Assembly (NCBI GenBank): GCA_006503535.1
Contig: QYRS01000007.1
Span: 1,550,001-1,614,000, forward strand
Length of the DNA stretch: 64,000 nucleotides
Reading direction: 5' to 3'
Origin: Arthrinium phaeospermum
Lineage: Eukaryota; Ascomycota; Sordariomycetes; Amphisphaeriales; Apiosporaceae
In this document: piece after piece, positions 33,255 to 44,779 of the stretch
How positions within the stretch are numbered: the first letter of the stretch is position 1
How the letters are laid out: the number at the start of each line of letters is the position of its first letter
Notes under the pieces: generated by a model
Told to the model about the DNA's origin: nothing
The model's input: only the letters and a program-made list of their open reading frames with translations
Database searches by the model: none
Made by a program: the position numbers and the translations under genes

Positions 33255-33344
33255 GGTGGCATAGTATAGTGGTCAGTACAACACATTGTGGTCTAGTATC
33301 ATAATGATTCTGTGTAGACCCCGGTTCGATTCCGGGTGCCGCCA
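33255..33344 (+). tRNA. tRNA-His (anticodon GTG) with 18-nt intron
   Basis: Acceptor stem GGTGGCA pairs with TGCCGCC (one G-T pair), with discriminator A at 33344. The D stem is GTAT/GTAC around AGTGGTCA. The anticodon stem ACACA (33281-33285) pairs with TGTGT (33311-33315). The loop is TT-GTG-G plus C, interrupted after position 37 by an 18-nt intron at 33292-33309. The T arm is CCCGG-TTCGATT-CCGGG. As expected for tRNA-His, G-1 is not encoded and must be added after transcription. Confidence 0.95.
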
Positions 33345-33348
33345 ATTC

Positions 33349-33355
33349 TTTTTTT
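33349..33355 (+). terminator. RNA polymerase III terminator of tRNA-His
   Basis: A run of seven T residues begins 5 nt after the tRNA 3' end, the normal Pol III stop signal. Confidence 0.85.
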
Positions 33356-35790
33356 GAGATTTTTGCATATTTGCTCGACCTACGACGAGTCCAGTTCTTT
33401 TTGTCGAGCGTGATAAGTTGTTCAGGTAGCTGCAACGATATGAGCAGTAAGGATCTGTACAGGAGCAACATGCGTTTCCTGACGAGTATAAGAGCTTTAT
33501 TTTAGTAGAGTATATCTATCTTATAGTGTTCTTACTCTAATATCGGAAAAAACGCAAACGATGCATCAAATTAAACGATCTCCACGTTCTGAACAATACA
33601 CGAACTGAATGCAAATCACGCAAATCGCATGTTGAGTTGCTTGCTTCAATGGGGTAAAGGCATCTAGTATGAGGGGCAGGGGCCTTGCATGAACAGCTCG
33701 GTAGGTATAGTTTCTACTTCACCGACATACGAACGAGCCCGGTGCAGTAGGTTGCCGAACCTTGACAGTATTATTCGAAATAAGCCCAATGCCGCCGACG
33801 GTAGGAAGCTTTTCCCGGACAATGGGCTGTTCGACACGGCCAGATGCGAAAAATTTCTCGTCACAGGCCAGGAAATGGAGGACTGACACCCCGCTATCGG
33901 GGCGACTTATAAAAGTTACGTCCCTGGGTCTCTCGCTCCACTTGAAAAGCTCCGGTGCTCCTCTCGGGATACATGGGCGTTTTAGCGCTCAGGCACTGAC
34001 TGGGCAAAGGCAATGCGCCTAGAGCTTCACGTGGGCCTTTTGTTTCGCGAGCGGCGGGCAGAGAGAGGGACGTTGATGGGAACGGCCAGCGAAAGGGGGG
34101 ATGGCAAAGTTGTAGTTGATATGGGCACTGACAGGTTGCAATTGCGTTTGCTGTTAACCGATCTTAACCAGGTAAGGGATGTGGGATGTCAGGGTAGCGC
34201 TGGGACGGTATAAGTTGAGTGGCTGGTTCTCCTGGTTGTATAGATTACGGACTGTTTTTTGCTCCAGTTGTGCTCCAGTCGCTATACCCGCCCAACTTGC
34301 TGCATAGTATCTGTTGACTGTACATAGCTGACGACCCCTTCTGCCACGATGCCCATACCCATTTTGTCCCGCCCCCAGAAGTTTCACGTCGTTTCAAGTC
34401 TCGTCACGGCTCAATGCCTGCGTAGATACACACACAGAATAGATCATCATCATCCCAGGGTTCTGCCCAGGGCTCCTGCCACGGTCCTGCATGCCGTTCG
34501 TCCGTCTTTGAAAAGTCATACGCCACGCCTTCTTTGTCTGTCTCCTGTCTGGAATTGTACACTAGCCTAGCAGGGGTTCTTTGGACCTGGACGCCACCAA
34601 ACTGTAACGGTGGGTTTCGCTGGCTCGATGGCAAGCAAGCAAAGAGAGCAAAGCACGCACATTGCGGTAAGACACCAGATCTGCAAACAGGATACTAGCC
34701 GACGAGCCACCCAGACGAGTGACTAATGGTATATGCCTCGCCTTTCCTGAAGTAAGCATAACCTGCGCATATCTCTCGAAAAGTAAGTTTATAGTAGCTA
34801 GGTAGGCAGGGCAACTCAGTGACGTCCATACCACCTAAGGCCGGCCTAGTCTCGATGTAGCTACAGCGCAATTGCCCTAACATTGGGTACCTGAGTTTGC
34901 TGCTAATAGTTCGGAGCTGGAACTTACGGGGGCTCTACACGTCGCACAGAAGGGTGCTCTAAGGCAACCAAGGTTGACTCAACTTTGCGGCAGCTTGGCA
35001 GGTCCTAGAGTTGGAGGCAGCGAACCCCGTCTAGAACCCCCCTCAATCGCCCAGAATCCATTGTACATACAGTGCGTGCATTGCTGATCGGTAACCGGTG
35101 GCCAAACAAAAGACGTTGGACTGCCCACTGCCCACAGTCATCCGCAATCCGCCCGTGTCCGCCGCCGCCCACTGCCCACTGCCCAGAACCATTGCCACCG
35201 CCCACTTTCGCCTGCCTGGACTTGGACCCATCTGATTCAGGCAGGCGCTGCCCATGCTGCCATGCTGCTGCTACTTGCTACTTGCTGCACCGCTTAATAA
35301 ACGATAGTCTCGCAGTGCTTGCTCGATCCCTCTTTCAGTCAGTTCCCAACAGCCGAACCCAGTGGAGAGACGACTTCCTTTTGGCCATACATTAACCATT
35401 CACCACCTCGTATTAGTGGACATTTCCCGTCTCTTTGCTCATCGACTACTTTGCCCATCTATTCCTCCCTTACACCCGTTGATCTTGGTTTGGGCTTTAG
35501 GCATACCATACCTACTCCTTCCCGACCGAAGGGTTCCCCATTGCTTTTCCTTAGATCTTATCTTATCACACCACACCCGCCTTTCCGATCACAAGCAAGT
35601 CCAAAGATTCGTCATCGCTTGCCCTCGTTGTCAAGCCTAACATAACAACTGCCGCAATCTCCGACAACAGTCAGCATCTTGACTGGCTTGCACACACATA
35701 CAAATCACGGCTTGGCTTCACTGCTAGCCGCGCTCTATTGACCGTCGCAAAGTGCCGCACTAGACGAAACGTCACACCTCTCGGAACGCC
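33356..35790. other. Long intergenic region, no gene supported
   Basis: About 2.4 kb. Short frames on both strands look random. Around 35110-35215 there is low-complexity GCCCACTGCC-type sequence. From about 35300 the CT-rich sequence fits the promoter and 5' leader of the NMN adenylyltransferase gene. Confidence 0.45.
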
Positions 35791-36704
35791 ATGGCTTCCG
35801 ACACCGACCACACAACAACATCATCACCAGCAAACTCTTCCTCCTCGTCAACAGGCAACATGTCGCTAGATAACTACCACTTCCCCACGAGCCGTCTGCA
35901 GACGGGCCACATCGAGCCCGGCAAGACGCCCTTAGTACTCGTCGCCTGTGGTAGCTTCTCGCCCATCACCTTCCTACATCTGCGCATGTTTTCGCTTGCG
36001 CACGACTATGTCAAGAGCAACACAAACTTCCAGGTCATAGGCACCTACCTTTCGCCTGTCGGTGACGCCTACAAGAAGGTCGGGCTGGCTCCTGCACACC
36101 ACCGCCTTCGCATGGCAGAATTGGCTCTTCAGACGAGGACACAGACCACCGATTATTTGATGGTGGATCCCTGGGAGGCTATGCACTCTGAATACATGTA
36201 AGTTGATCTGCCCTCTATTGTCGCCAAATCATACGATGGCCAGTAACTGACTCGGACAAAAGGCCCACTGCCAAGGTGTTAGACCACTTCGAGCACGAAG
36301 TCAATAACGTCCTCGGTGGCGTAGAGAACAGTGATGGCGAGAAACAACCCGTTCGCGTTGCCCTTTTGGCAGGCGCAGACTTGATTCAGACCATGAGCAC
36401 ACCAGGCGTATGGAGCCAAGATGACCTTGCCCATATTCTGGGCAAGTACGGCGCCTTCGTCATTGAGCGTGCCGGCACCGACATGCAAGAGGCTATGGGT
36501 ACTTTGAAGGAGTGGGAGGACAACATCTACTCGATACTCCAGGTTGTGCCTAATGAAATTTCGTCAACAAAGATCAGGCTGCTGTCTAAGCGCCGCATGA
36601 ATATCGACTACCTGGTGCCCACCGCCGTGGTCGACTACATTAAGGAGCATGGTCTGTACCAAGACGAGGACGGCAACACCACCGCCATTAAGGATAAGGC
36701 GTGA
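35791..36704 (+). CDS. NMA1: Nicotinamide/nicotinate mononucleotide adenylyltransferase
   Basis: Exons 35791-36197 and 36263-36704 are separated by a 65-nt intron (GTAAGT donor), giving 282 residues. After a Ser/Thr-rich N-terminus, the nucleotidyltransferase motif GSFSPITFLHLRMFSLAHDY (eukaryotic form of GxFxPxxxxH) and the ATP-binding NEISSTKIRLLSKRRMNIDY block near the end are clear. GVWSQDDLAHILGKYG and the EWEDNIYSI helix also match eukaryotic NMNATs. The enzyme joins NMN or NaMN to AMP from ATP, the common last adenylation of NAD+ synthesis. The frame is intact and the length normal, though shorter than yeast Nma1. Confidence 0.95.
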
Positions 36705-38341
36705 GGAAACTTGCAGCAGTAGCAACAACATGGATACACACGCGTCCGGTTGCTTCGCTCAATCCGAGCCGCAGAGGATTGTTCAGTCACCGTGGGTGAC
36801 TTGTGCATCTGCACGGATTAGAAGGTCCTCAACTTGATTTGGCGTTTCGGAGGAGAATTTCCTTCCCATGGGCGGCTTCTGGTTCGCGCAATCACAGTGC
36901 CCAGCCGCTCAACCAACCTCAGATGTTTGTTTGAAAGCGAACGAGACGAGACTTATCTACGGGGAACTAATCAGGGCCGAGAACGGATGAGATGCGTTGA
37001 TTCGCGATCGGAGTCGCATGCGCACACACAGTTACAGCTGCATTTTCTCTAAATCCTACAGCGTGGATAGAGATGGGACGGGACAGCGTATTTGTGTAGC
37101 AGTTCTTGTAGTTTTACTTTGACCTTATCCCGGCTTTTGGCAACGCCCCCTATGCCCGCATACAGCATGCGGAAGAGTATTTGCAGCATTAGCCAGAGCG
37201 TTATACCAAAGCGATGCTATACCAGATCGTTAGATCAAAATCTTAACATCACTTATGTTACATCTCAATGCCACAGGGTATTTGGTATATGCAATGAGCA
37301 AGATGAGTAAACAGGGATATCTCCCTCGCTATGTCGTCATCCTTGGCCCAAGGACTTTGTGTGAAACTTGCCTGTCATTGCTGTAAAGGGGGCTATGTTG
37401 GTTGACAAAGCCAGCATACCCCCTGAATCAATGGCGGAAAAGCGTATATGCGCGGGGATGGCAGACTCACGAGAGCACGTGAGAAGCTCAGCCTTCGGAT
37501 TACGCACACATGTCAGAAGGCTTATTTCTTTCTGCTCACGGCATCGTTTACTAGCAACCAGCCCCCTAGCCCCCCTCTTGGAAAGACGCAAGAAGGATGT
37601 ACCCTTACTGCGACGGCCGCAGCGACTCTTCGCTATCACGTATGTACATACTGAGTGTTTCATGGTTCCGTTCCGTTGCTCGTTATAGTTGAAGGATCAT
37701 CCAAAGCTAGCCATGGCATGTGTGATCTTCAAAGCTGTCAGATCGATTTGTTTGGCCACGATGATCGGGAGTTCCGAGGTCGGGAGATTTGGCATCAAGA
37801 GAGTTTCTTTTCTTCTTAACAGTCCACCACCCTGAAATCGGATTTTCCGGAGCAGTGCCGTGTTTTATCCCCTCTGGGTGCTTGCTCATCGAGGTGTAGA
37901 GGCCAGAGAAGGGGTTGTTGAGGTGTTTCCCCTGAATAATTACACTGTCATTGTAAATATCCGTCTAAGAGTCGGCGTGAAATACGTTTACCGGTTGCTC
38001 CTGGTAGTCGGAGAAACAAAAGGTTTCGCGTCTCCTGTGTCACGTGGATGTAGTTCCTCAGCCTTGGCAACTGTTCGACATGGTCTCTTAACAAGTTGCC
38101 GCCGGGTCACGAGGTGTAGCGTTGCATGTACGTATTCTTTGTGTATGTATTTTGGTCGAAGCCCTGGCCTCGGGTGTCTAGATGCTCCGAGATCCCAGAT
38201 GCTGATGATAATGAGTACAAGAGATATGTACAAGCGTGCCTATATCCTACACCATTTCGAGTCGCTGGACATCATCAGGGTGCGGTTTTTCGATGGATTT
38301 TTATACAACCAGCCAACCAACCAACCAGTACAACAACGCGC
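36705..38341. other. Convergent intergenic region, no gene supported
   Basis: About 1.6 kb between the stop of NMA1 (+) and the stop of the uS7m gene (-). Random short frames only; the outer parts should be 3' UTR. Confidence 0.45.
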
Positions 38342-39331
38342 CTACTTTTTCCGCTTGGCCAGCAGGGCCGGGTGGTTCAGGTTGGCTCGTGCTGCGGTAC
38401 CCAGCTTGTGCACGTTCTGCCGCCGATCCCAGACGGTCGACCGGCCCTCTATCACCGAGATGATCTCCTCGGCCACCCTGTGCGCGAACATGGCGCGTCC
38501 GCTGCCCTTGGACTTCTTCTTGTTCACGGCGTCCAGGATCCACATGACGGCCACGCGCCGGCGTTGCCGGGCGGCCATGGGCTCGGGCAGCTCGAGCGCG
38601 TTGCCACCACCGGCCATGCCCTTCATGTTTCGGACCCGCAGGAGCGGCGCCACGCTGTCAATGGCCAGCGTGAGGTACAGTACCGGGTTCAGCGGGAGTG
38701 TGTGGGCCGGAGGCGCGCCCGGCAGAAGTGGCCGCAGAGGGGACACCTTGGGTGCCGATGATGTGCGGAGGAAGTTGAGGATCAAGGCCATGTCCTGCAA
38801 GTAATTATGTCAGCCTCTCGTGCTTCTATCTTGCCCGTGTGCCACCGTCGAGCGGCGCGGTTCTAGAATCGTAGGATATCCTTACCCTTTGGGCTTTGCT
38901 GAGCTTGCCGTCCCGCATGAGCAGTTTTGTGACCTGGTCTATCACCTCAGGATACCGCTTCTGCAGATGATCGTTCTTTCCAGGCAGGGTATCCAGCTTG
39001 CCGAACTTCAGTCCCACGTCCTCGTCGTACAAGTCCTCCCCGGCTGCGACCTTCTCCAGATTCGCAATGGCGTCGGCGTTCAACCAATTCGGCGCGAACT
39101 GCTCGGGAGGCGGGGGTATGTATGACTGCTCGACTGAGGACTGCCCGGCCATAGAGGGAGGTAGAGCGCCGTCAGAGCCCAGCGGGGGTCTCTGGATGTG
39201 GTGTTGTCGGCCAGCCCTCGCCGGGCGATGTGGAAAGGTGCGGCGGTTTGCCGTTGTCCATGCTGCAGGATTGATCGTGTGCGGATGGTGAGGGAGCGAC
39301 ATGCCCCCCAGGGACTCAGCTTGGAAGCCAT
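38342..39331 (-). CDS. RSM7: Mitochondrial small-subunit ribosomal protein uS7m (frame slip in exon 1)
   Basis: Exon 1, 39331-38886, and exon 2, 38794-38342, flank a 91-nt intron (GTAAGG donor, TTGCAG acceptor). The start at 39331 gives a basic, Arg/Ser-rich import sequence (MASKLSPWGACRSLTIRTRS). The S7 core is in exon 2: PLNPVLYLTLAIDSVAPLLR, then ALELPEPMAARQRRRVAVMW, KGSGRAMFAHRVAEEIISVI, and a Lys-rich end. Exon 1 changes frame at about 39183-39188, where a CCCCC run in GACCCCCGCTGG appears one base short. On one side it reads GLADNTTSRDP and on the other LGSDGALPPSMAGQ. A homopolymer error is likely. It is divergent from PEX11 across 727 bp. Confidence 0.9.
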
Positions 39332-40058
39332 CTCGTCTCCCAATGCGATTTCTATGACATTGGCTGCGGGAAAGGTCTCGATATCGAATTCCGGGTCGGC
39401 ACTACTGCTACGGCTCTTGGATGCGCAATGGCAACAAATTGTTCGAGGTACCGTCGGAGATCGGGCAGATTGTTCCGCAATTGGCGGGCTGCTGGTTGCA
39501 GGTGGTGGTGGTGGGTGACTCTGGGATGGAGTATGCACTAAAGCGGGCAGTCTGCGTTAATGAGGGCTTACCTAACACCTAAGACTTCCGTCGGGCCCTT
39601 GGCCCCAGAGCGGCAGAGGCCCAGGGAGCAGAGCCACTTTGAGCCAGCCATGATCCGTCTAGCACTTGCCGCATGGATTCAGTTACCTCGGTGGACCTCG
39701 GCATGTGCTTGCAATCAGTCCAGCGTCAGATGGTTTGGGCCGGGTTGTCGATTAACGACCAGTCAATAGCTGGAAGGTAAAGGAGTTGGAGTTGTCTCAT
39801 GAAAATGACGATCCCAAACTGAGGTAGTAAATTAAACTGCCGCCCATTCAATCTACTTACTCGCGCCTTCAGACTCACTTCACTTATTCCTATTTAATTA
39901 AAACCCGATAATCCATCCTCTCGACTTCTCCCATCAAAACGTCATTGGCGGCATTCCGAATATCTCACACAGCGCCAATCAGGTACTTAGACCTCCAGTG
40001 ACCACCCACCCTCGCGACTTCGTAGATTATTCGACCCAGCCCAGCCAAACCGCCCAAC
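39332..40058. promoter_or_regulatory. Divergent promoter region RSM7 / PEX11
   Basis: 727 bp between divergent start codons, with no gene. It should contain both promoters; no TATA box stands out. Confidence 0.45.
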
Positions 40059-40833
40059 ATGGTCGCCGACGCCCTCATCTACCACCCCTCGGTGTCGCAC
40101 TACCTCAAGTTCGTCGCGACGACGGCGGGCCGCGACAAGGTGCTGCGCACGCTGCAGTACTTCTCGCGCTTCTACGCGTGGTACCTGCTGCGCACCAACG
40201 GGACCAAGGGCGAGATCGCGCCCTTTGACGCCATCAAGAAGCAGTTCGGGCTGGCGCGCAAGCTGATGCGCGTGGGCAAGAACGTCGAGCACTTCAAGGC
40301 CGCCGCCACGGCCGCCGACTCCAAGGCCACCATGGACCCCGTCCTCCGCTACGCCGCCGTCGGCCGCCAGCTCGGCTACGCCGGCTACCTCACCTTCGAC
40401 GCCGCCACCGTCCTCGACTCCCTCGGCGTCCGCAAGTGGCAGGGCGCCCCCCGCGCCCAGCGCGAGGCCTACCGCTTCTGGGCCATGGGCCTGCTGTGCA
40501 GCGTCGTCGCCCAGTTCTACACCCTCTACCGCCTGCGCGAGCGCGAGGCCAAGGTCGACAAGAAGGAGGGCGAGGGCGTCGTGGAGGCCAAGCGCATTGC
40601 CATGTAAGTGACCGCCTACCTCTTTCTCTTGTTCTGGTGAGGGACTTCGTACTGATGATTTGCGCAATAGTGAGCGATCTGCCAGCCAGATGCAGCTGCT
40701 CTCCGACCTGTGCGATCTGACCATTCCCACCTCTGCTCTGGCATGGACCAGCTTCGATGACGGATTCGTGGGCTTGGCCGGTACCGTCAGCAGTTTGATT
40801 GGCGCCTACACACAGTGGAAGAAGACGGCTTGA
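40059..40833 (+). CDS. PEX11: Peroxisomal membrane-elongation protein Pex11
   Basis: Exons 40059-40603 and 40671-40833, with a 67-nt intron (GTAAGT donor, ATAG acceptor), give 235 residues. Typical features are YHPSVSHYLKFVATTAGRDK at the N-terminus, then KVLRTLQYFSRFYAWYL, an amphipathic LARKLMRVGKNVEHFKAA helix, a hydrophobic segment AMGLLCSVVAQFYTLYRLRE, and a C-terminal GFVGLAGTVSSLIGAYTQWK membrane segment. Pex11 bends and elongates the peroxisomal membrane before fission. It is intact, of normal length, with strong GC codon bias. Confidence 0.95.
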
Positions 40834-41956
40834 TCTAGGTTATGTTCCTGATCTGGAGATGATCCCAGCAAGAATATTGATGGGCTACACGACGATAATC
40901 ACAATCGCTAGGGAGGTTTTTCATTTGGGGGTCTTATTGCGACCCGAGTTCATGAAGCAAGAGGGTTTACGCAAAGTCAATGGCTATTTACAGCTGTGCG
41001 GTTTGTACCAGTAGATGTTTACAGCGAGGCCAGAGTCCTGTTGCAAGACTCCGTGCTCGAAGCCGAGGCTTGGTTCAGGTCTCAAGGGACATGGGCGTTA
41101 ATGAATTTCATGTTCGATTTTTCTACAACAAACTTGATGACTTGAGATCTACTGCTGCGTGTTTTCACCCGTTTGATGGCTGCTGGGCACGCTGCGATGG
41201 GTTGTCGGAGCCCCCTTTCGCATTGCAACCTCCCTCTTCTGCATAGGGCTCTTTTTTCACCCAGTCAAGTAAACTTACACACCTTTCTTATGGTCCGATG
41301 TGGGCAGGTAATCGCATCCCAAGCAAGATTCTTCCAGAGCAAAATATCGTTGAAGCCATCTACCTCTGTAATATTTTTGTCCACGAGGGTTTAAAATGCA
41401 ATTGCCGGCAAAGCCGGTCACCGCTGCGAAGCTTGCCAAAGTACCGGCATTACCTCCGTAGTGGGTCAGTATGGGGTATGGGGGTAAATGTTCTCGAGAG
41501 GCCAATACCCCATCTTTCCACGAAACATCGCGGCACACCACCAAAGCCGCCTTCAGTCTTCCGAAAATCAGTCTAGAGCAGCAATGGTAAACTCAACGCC
41601 CATTGGAAGAATTATGTCTTGCTCATGCCTTAGCAGCAAATTTGCAGAAGCACTAGTCAGCTTTTGGACGACGATATCAAGAAAGGCAAGATGGGGTGAG
41701 TGTTAGTCGAGCAGTGGACCGCGGGCTTGTGAACCCCGCAAAGCACCACTCGCTGGTCGTATACTTGCTATACTACAACGGCCCACTTCCGATCTGGAAG
41801 CCGATGTCTGGTGATCGAAGAATATGGCATGGGTATATAAGCATCATCGTGCCATTTGGTGGCCTGGCCCACGGCCCTGCTTGAACCCAACCTATCCTGC
41901 CATAGTTTTGCCAGGAGAAGGCCAGACATACACAAGTTGTGGACGTGACTGTGACG
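40834..41956. other. Intergenic, no gene seen
   Basis: About 1.1 kb with the PEX11 3' flank and the promoter of the carboxylesterase gene. GGGTATATAAGC at about 41830 contains a good TATA box about 120 nt before the ATG at 41957. Confidence 0.5.
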
Positions 41957-43642
41957 ATGCTCGGCTTATTCGCTTCAACCATCGCCCTCGCAGCTGCCTC
42001 CTTGGTGTCTGCGGGCTCTCCCTCCAATGGTGACCAACCTGATCCCAACCTGACTGTCCAGACCAGGACCGGCACTTTCGTTGGGGACTACAATGACACC
42101 TATCCGGACGTCAGGCAATTCAAGTATATCCCGTACGCCAAGGTTAGTGTCCCCAAAGCCCTTACTGCGATTCAAGGCACTGACAGACTTGATGCTCAAG
42201 CCCCCGGTCGGCCCTCTGAGATGGACGTCACCCAAGCGCCTCGACGACTCCGACGAGGTGGTTGACAGTACCACCTATGGGCCCTCGTGCCCACAATACG
42301 TGTCAGCGATCCCGGCCGTATGGGGCCTCAACATCACGGGCAACCTGATCGTAAACTACGGACAAAGCCTCTTCGACGGGCGGGCCGCGCAGAACTCGGC
42401 AGAGGACTGCCTGAGCCTCGCCATCTGGACGCCCGCGAACGCGAGCAACAGCGGCGTGGACGACAGAGACAAGCTGCTGCCCGTCGTCATCTACCTGACG
42501 GGAGGCGGCGAGCAGACGGGCGGCGTCAACATCCCGACGCAGCTGCCGTCGCAGTGGGTGCACCGCTCGCAGCGGCACATTGTCGTGACGACCAACTACC
42601 GCGTCAACATCTTCGGCAACCCGCACGCCGCGGGGCTCGACGGCGACGGCAACTTCGGCCGCCAGGACCAGCGCGCGGCCGTCGAGTGGGTGGTCGAGAA
42701 CATCGCGGCCTTTGGGGGCGACTCGGCGCGCATGACGCTCTGGGGCCAGTCGGCCGGCGCCATCGCCGCCGACGGGTACCTGTTCGCGCACCCCGAGGAC
42801 CCGCTCGTGCGCGCGGCCATCACGAGCTCGGGGTCCGCGCTGATGAACTTCGGGAGCCGGGACTACGCGGGCACCAACTTCACGTTCGTGGCCAAGGCGC
42901 TGGGCTGTGGCGATTTGGGAGACAGCGACAAGAAGAAGGAGCTCGAGTGTATGCGCCGCGTCCCCTTCCAGCGCATCAGCAACTTCGTCGGCCAGTACCA
43001 GGACAACTCGACGCTGGTCGACCCGTCGCAGCCGCCCATCTCGTTCAGCAGCCAGCCCGACGAGAAGTGGGTCTTTTCCAACTACACGCAGCGCTACCTC
43101 GACGGGCGGGTGGCCCGGATCCCGTCCATCATCGGCACGACGGCGCGCGAGGGCTCGGCGCTGGCCTACGTGCCCCTGTCCAACTACACGGAGGGCCCGT
43201 CGGAGGAGACGGTTGTCAAGGGCACGACGCGCTTCGTGTGTCCCGCGCACGAGTCGAGCGCGGCGCGCGACGGCCTGGGCCTGGCCACGTACCGCTACCA
43301 CTGGGCGGGCGACTCTGCCAACCTCGCCGGCGGCGTGCCGTGGCTCGGGGCGTACCACTACTCGGACCTCTACATGGTGTTCGGCTCGTACGGCATCGCG
43401 CCCGGCGAGGTCCCGCCGCTCGAGGTGGAGACCTCGGTGGCGATGCAGGACTACTTCCTCGACTTCGTCACGGACCCGGGCTCGCTGGCGGATAAGGGGT
43501 GGCCGCGGTACCACGCCGGCGCCGCGGGGGCGGGACGCTGGCGCAGTTTGGGGCGCGGGGGAAGGTGGTTGAGCTGGTTAACGGGGACTCGGTCGAGGGG
43601 GCTTGTCATATTCCTGGGGTGGAATATAATACTAGGCCTTGA
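41957..43642 (+). CDS. Secreted type-B carboxylesterase (frame slip near the 3' end)
   Basis: Exon 1, 41957-42142, and exon 2 from 42201, with a 58-nt intron (GTTAGT donor, CAAG acceptor). A signal peptide (MLGLFASTIALAAASLVSAG) leads into YIPYAK-PPVGPLRW. The family signatures EDCLSLAIWTP and FGGDSARMTLWGQSAGAIAA (serine of GQSAG) are present; an acidic residue in REGSAL and a His in YHYSDLYMVFGSYG can complete the triad. At about 43525-43536, in a GGGGGCGGGA run, the frame slips. The alternative frame reads naturally (LAQFGARGKVVELVNGDS) and stops at 43642, while the uncorrected frame runs to 43733. Likely an extracellular lipase/esterase; substrate unknown. Confidence 0.85.
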
Positions 43643-44041
43643 GCGAGCATTTCCTAACACTGAGAGCACGGGGGTTGATGTACTGCAGTTTACTGTGCGC
43701 AACCTCTTGTACAACACACCTCAGATAAAATAGTAGACCGTGAGAAACTAATTGTAATATGAATACGACCCATCCTGCCTCATTTGATACTTGTGGATGA
43801 TGCAGTCTCTGCCCATTGGGTTATATAAAGTACCCTCTTACGTCAAGTCCTAGCGTACTGTACGAGGTTCGGCCTGCTACCATTTCCTTGCTTCAGCTGC
43901 AAGCCACACAGTTTTGCTAACCTCCATAGGACTGCGATCTCTTCTTCGCTATGAATGGCTATTTCTGCAAGCCTATCTACCTACATGTAGGTATGCGGGC
44001 ATGCACAAACAGAGATACACTTCACTTGAACCACCCCTTCC
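43643..44041. other. Intergenic, no gene seen
   Basis: About 400 bp between the esterase and the kinase fragment. No N-terminal kinase-lobe coding sequence could be found here; a stop lies in frame at about 44024. Confidence 0.45.
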
Positions 44042-44701
44042 TTGAATGGCATCCCAGGCTCCCAATCCGTCGACCATGTCATCAACCTCACGGGTAAATT
44101 TGATCCACCGGTCTTGTGCGATTTCGGCTTCGCCGTATTTGGAGATGGTGGTGAGCGCCTCGAGTGCGTGCAGCCCAATGTCTACCGGGCCCCCGAAGTG
44201 ACCTTGAGAGGCCCCTGGGATCACAAGATTGATATTTGGATTGTCGGGTGCATGGTAAGCGCCCCATTGGCAGAGCACATGCTTCCTTTGCCGCCGCACA
44301 GCTAGACTAATGAATAGAGGTAAGGCATGTGATATATACGAAGGAAGTCAACTGTTTCATGGCATTGACCCAGAACATCATGCTTATCGAAGGAGGGCTC
44401 ATCTCGCTGACATAAACGCGCTGCTAGGGCCTCTGCCAAAGGATCTCCTTGCGCGTGGCCACCTGGCTAGTAAATTCTTTTCTGATGAAGGTATGTTGTA
44501 GCCGTACTGACCGAACATTTCTATCTAGCTCACAGTCTTAATCTTTCAGGTACATTTTGTGCTGGGATCGGGTTGCCAGCTCTGACGTCGCCAGAGGAGA
44601 TGGAAACCCATCTTGAGGGGGATGAAAAGAGACGATTTCTAAAGTTCATGCGGAAGATGCTTCACTGGGCTGCAGAACAATGTAGAGCTGTTCCAAAATG
44701 A
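44042..44701 (+). pseudogene. SRPK-like protein-kinase C-lobe fragment
   Basis: Three spliceable pieces, 44042-44254, 44325-44490 and 44550-44701 (introns about 70 and 59 nt), stay in one frame. They encode the second half of a kinase domain: LCDFGFAVFGD (DFG Mg-binding loop), VYRAPEVTL (APE), a DIW-containing helix (WDHKIDIWIVGCM), DIYEGSQLFHGIDPEHHAYR, and KFMRKMLHW before the stop. Spacing and wording resemble fungal SRPK-type kinases. The ATP-binding N-lobe and the catalytic HRD/D-K-N loop are missing, there is no ATG at the front, and the end is short. It cannot be an active kinase and looks like a truncated duplicate. Confidence 0.65.
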
Positions 44702-44779
44702 ATGGCTGCAAGAGCAGACCTGAATGGCAAGCCGTTTCGATGTTTCTATTATACTAAGCTAAGGCATAGGTTACGGAAA

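Noticed and set aside
42303..43514. Long minus-strand open frame (about 403 codons) opposite the carboxylesterase
   Set aside because: Arg/Val/Gly-rich shadow of a GC-biased coding strand; the plus strand has clear esterase motifs.
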